From Ruminococcaceae bacterium UBA945 (lineage in GTDB: Bacteria > Bacillota > Clostridia > Oscillospirales > Acutalibacteraceae), in assembly GCA_002293315.1 (NCBI GenBank), contig DBCZ01000077.1, positions 3,178 through 18,627 of the forward strand: 15,450 nt of DNA, read 5' to 3'. The notes under the pieces were generated by a model. It worked only from the letters and a program-made list of their open reading frames with translations, did not search any database and had not been told where the DNA came from. The translations under genes and the position numbers were made by a program. Each line of letters begins with the position of its first letter. Positions within the stretch are counted from its first letter, which is position 1. Positions 15,128 through 15,450 of the stretch are shown piece by piece.

Positions 15128-15401
15128 GCTTGCGTCTTCACAAATGCGTGTTGACACTTCACGTGTGTGCATGTATAATTGTGACAGAATTAGGCGTGAG
15201 GGTGATGCTTATGATGTAGGTGAAAACTTGAAAGGGAAAACCGGAAATCTTTGCAAATACTCATTGAACACAATTTTAAAGATGTATGATGTAAAGGGCA
15301 TTTCAAATGAGATGCTACTACAACATACGCAACCGGGCTGTTTGCGGTACATTCAGCGGTCGGCGTATCGCGGCATCACCTGCCGCAGGAAGGACAAGCC
15401 T
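15128..15401. other. Region before the TnpV-like gene: promoter, open frame, composition break
   Basis: After the terminator there is a strong promoter (15151-15179), then an AT-rich stretch to about 15300, then a GC-richer stretch up to the TnpV-like start. One plus frame, in phase with the TnpV-like gene, has no stop across the whole stretch. Two short MM-stop sequences (15211-15219 and 15286-15294) and a 34-codon ORF (15307-15411) occupy other frames. None is a convincing gene alone. Confidence 0.5.
15151..15179 (+). promoter_or_regulatory. Perfect-consensus sigma-A promoter
   Basis: TTGACA (15151-15156), exactly 17 bases, TATAAT (15174-15179). The spacer holds a CACGTG palindrome (15160-15165). 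The nearest downstream gene is the TnpV-like one at 15402, giving a leader of roughly 215 bases unless translation starts earlier. Confidence 0.82.
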
Positions 15402-15450
15402 ATGGAGATAACCTATTCCCGTGTTGGCGATTATCTTCTCCCGGACATCA
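15300..15450 (+). mobile_element. Probable left part of a mobile element, cut by the window end
   Basis: The call rests on the TnpV-like start at 15402 and a shift from AT-rich to GC-richer sequence near 15300. No terminal repeat, target duplication or recombinase is visible, so the left boundary is a guess and could lie anywhere after the terminator at 15127. Confidence 0.45.
15402..15450 (+). CDS. TnpV-like transposon-encoded protein, N-terminal fragment
   Basis: Only 16 codons are present before the window ends: MEITYSRVGDYLLPDI. This matches the opening I recall for TnpV-family proteins (Pfam PF14198), small proteins of unknown biochemical role carried on Tn4451-type transposons and many integrative elements of gut Clostridia. 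AGGAAGGA lies 7 bases before the ATG, a good ribosome site. The same frame is open far upstream, so an N-terminal extension cannot be excluded. Full-length members are roughly 110-140 residues. The call depends on a short stretch and on recall, but the VGDYLLPDI motif is distinctive. Confidence 0.65.
   Translation, partial: MEITYSRVGDYLLPDI

Noticed and set aside
15307..15411. 34-codon ORF overlapping the TnpV-like start
   Set aside because: Only a weak AGGG lies upstream, the product has no recognised domain, and a competing frame through the same bases leads into the TnpV-like gene. Not excluded, but unsupported.
1..15450. CRISPR array, tRNA, rRNA or known riboswitch
   Set aside because: No regularly spaced repeats and no cloverleaf or conserved rRNA stretch was seen on either strand by eye. 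A covariance-model scan was not possible.

Overview
The window suggests a monoderm, low-to-middle GC member of the Bacillota, most likely a clostridial (gut-type) anaerobe. The basis is the gene set rather than any 16S marker: a VanW-type cell-wall protein with a proline-rich wall-spanning tail, a UgtP/MGDG-synthase-like glycolipid glycosyltransferase, a ThiI without a rhodanese domain beside its own cysteine desulfurase, a small malic enzyme, strong AGGAGG-type ribosome sites, and a TnpV-like mobile-element gene at the right edge. No rRNA, tRNA or CRISPR array was seen.

Layout. (1) Positions 1-360 hold the C-terminal part of a TIGR03915/DUF4130-type putative DNA-repair protein on the plus strand. 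It converges, across a bidirectional hairpin terminator near 451-477, on a minus-strand pair: an AlkD-like DNA glycosylase (479-1180) and a diacylglycerol glucosyltransferase-like enzyme (1177-2298), which overlap by 4 bases. (2) An AT-rich divergent intergenic region (2299-2662) separates that pair from vanW (2663-4249). (3) A tight plus-strand cluster follows from 4314 to 11447: glutamine-dependent NAD synthetase, a D-2-hydroxyacid dehydrogenase, cysteine desulfurase, ThiI, CinA and an MBL-fold hydrolase. Gaps are 16, 0, 11, -1 and 4 bases, so it looks like one operon, closed by a hairpin shared with the next convergent gene. (4) A HAD phosphatase (minus) and a malic enzyme (plus) are divergently transcribed from back-to-back promoters whose -35 boxes lie one base apart. 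(5) An HtrA-like membrane-anchored serine protease follows, with a textbook terminator. (6) After it comes a perfect-consensus promoter, an open frame with no stop, and the first 16 codons of a TnpV-like protein, probably the left side of a mobile element continuing beyond the window.

How the genes fit together. In the central cluster NadE makes NAD from deamido-NAD, and the CinA C-terminal domain belongs to the NMN deamidase (PncC) family, which would return NMN to the NaMN branch that feeds NadE. The cysteine desulfurase/ThiI pair supplies sulfur for 4-thiouridine in tRNA. The dehydrogenase and the MBL hydrolase have no assigned substrate. The remaining genes serve the envelope (VanW, glycosyltransferase, HtrA), DNA alkylation repair and central carbon metabolism. 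Most of the window is housekeeping. I do not see a clearly new multi-gene system. The parts most worth a second look are the right-edge mobile-element junction, the mixed NAD/tRNA-sulfur operon, the small ORF at 363-482 and the face-to-face promoters at 12172-12229.
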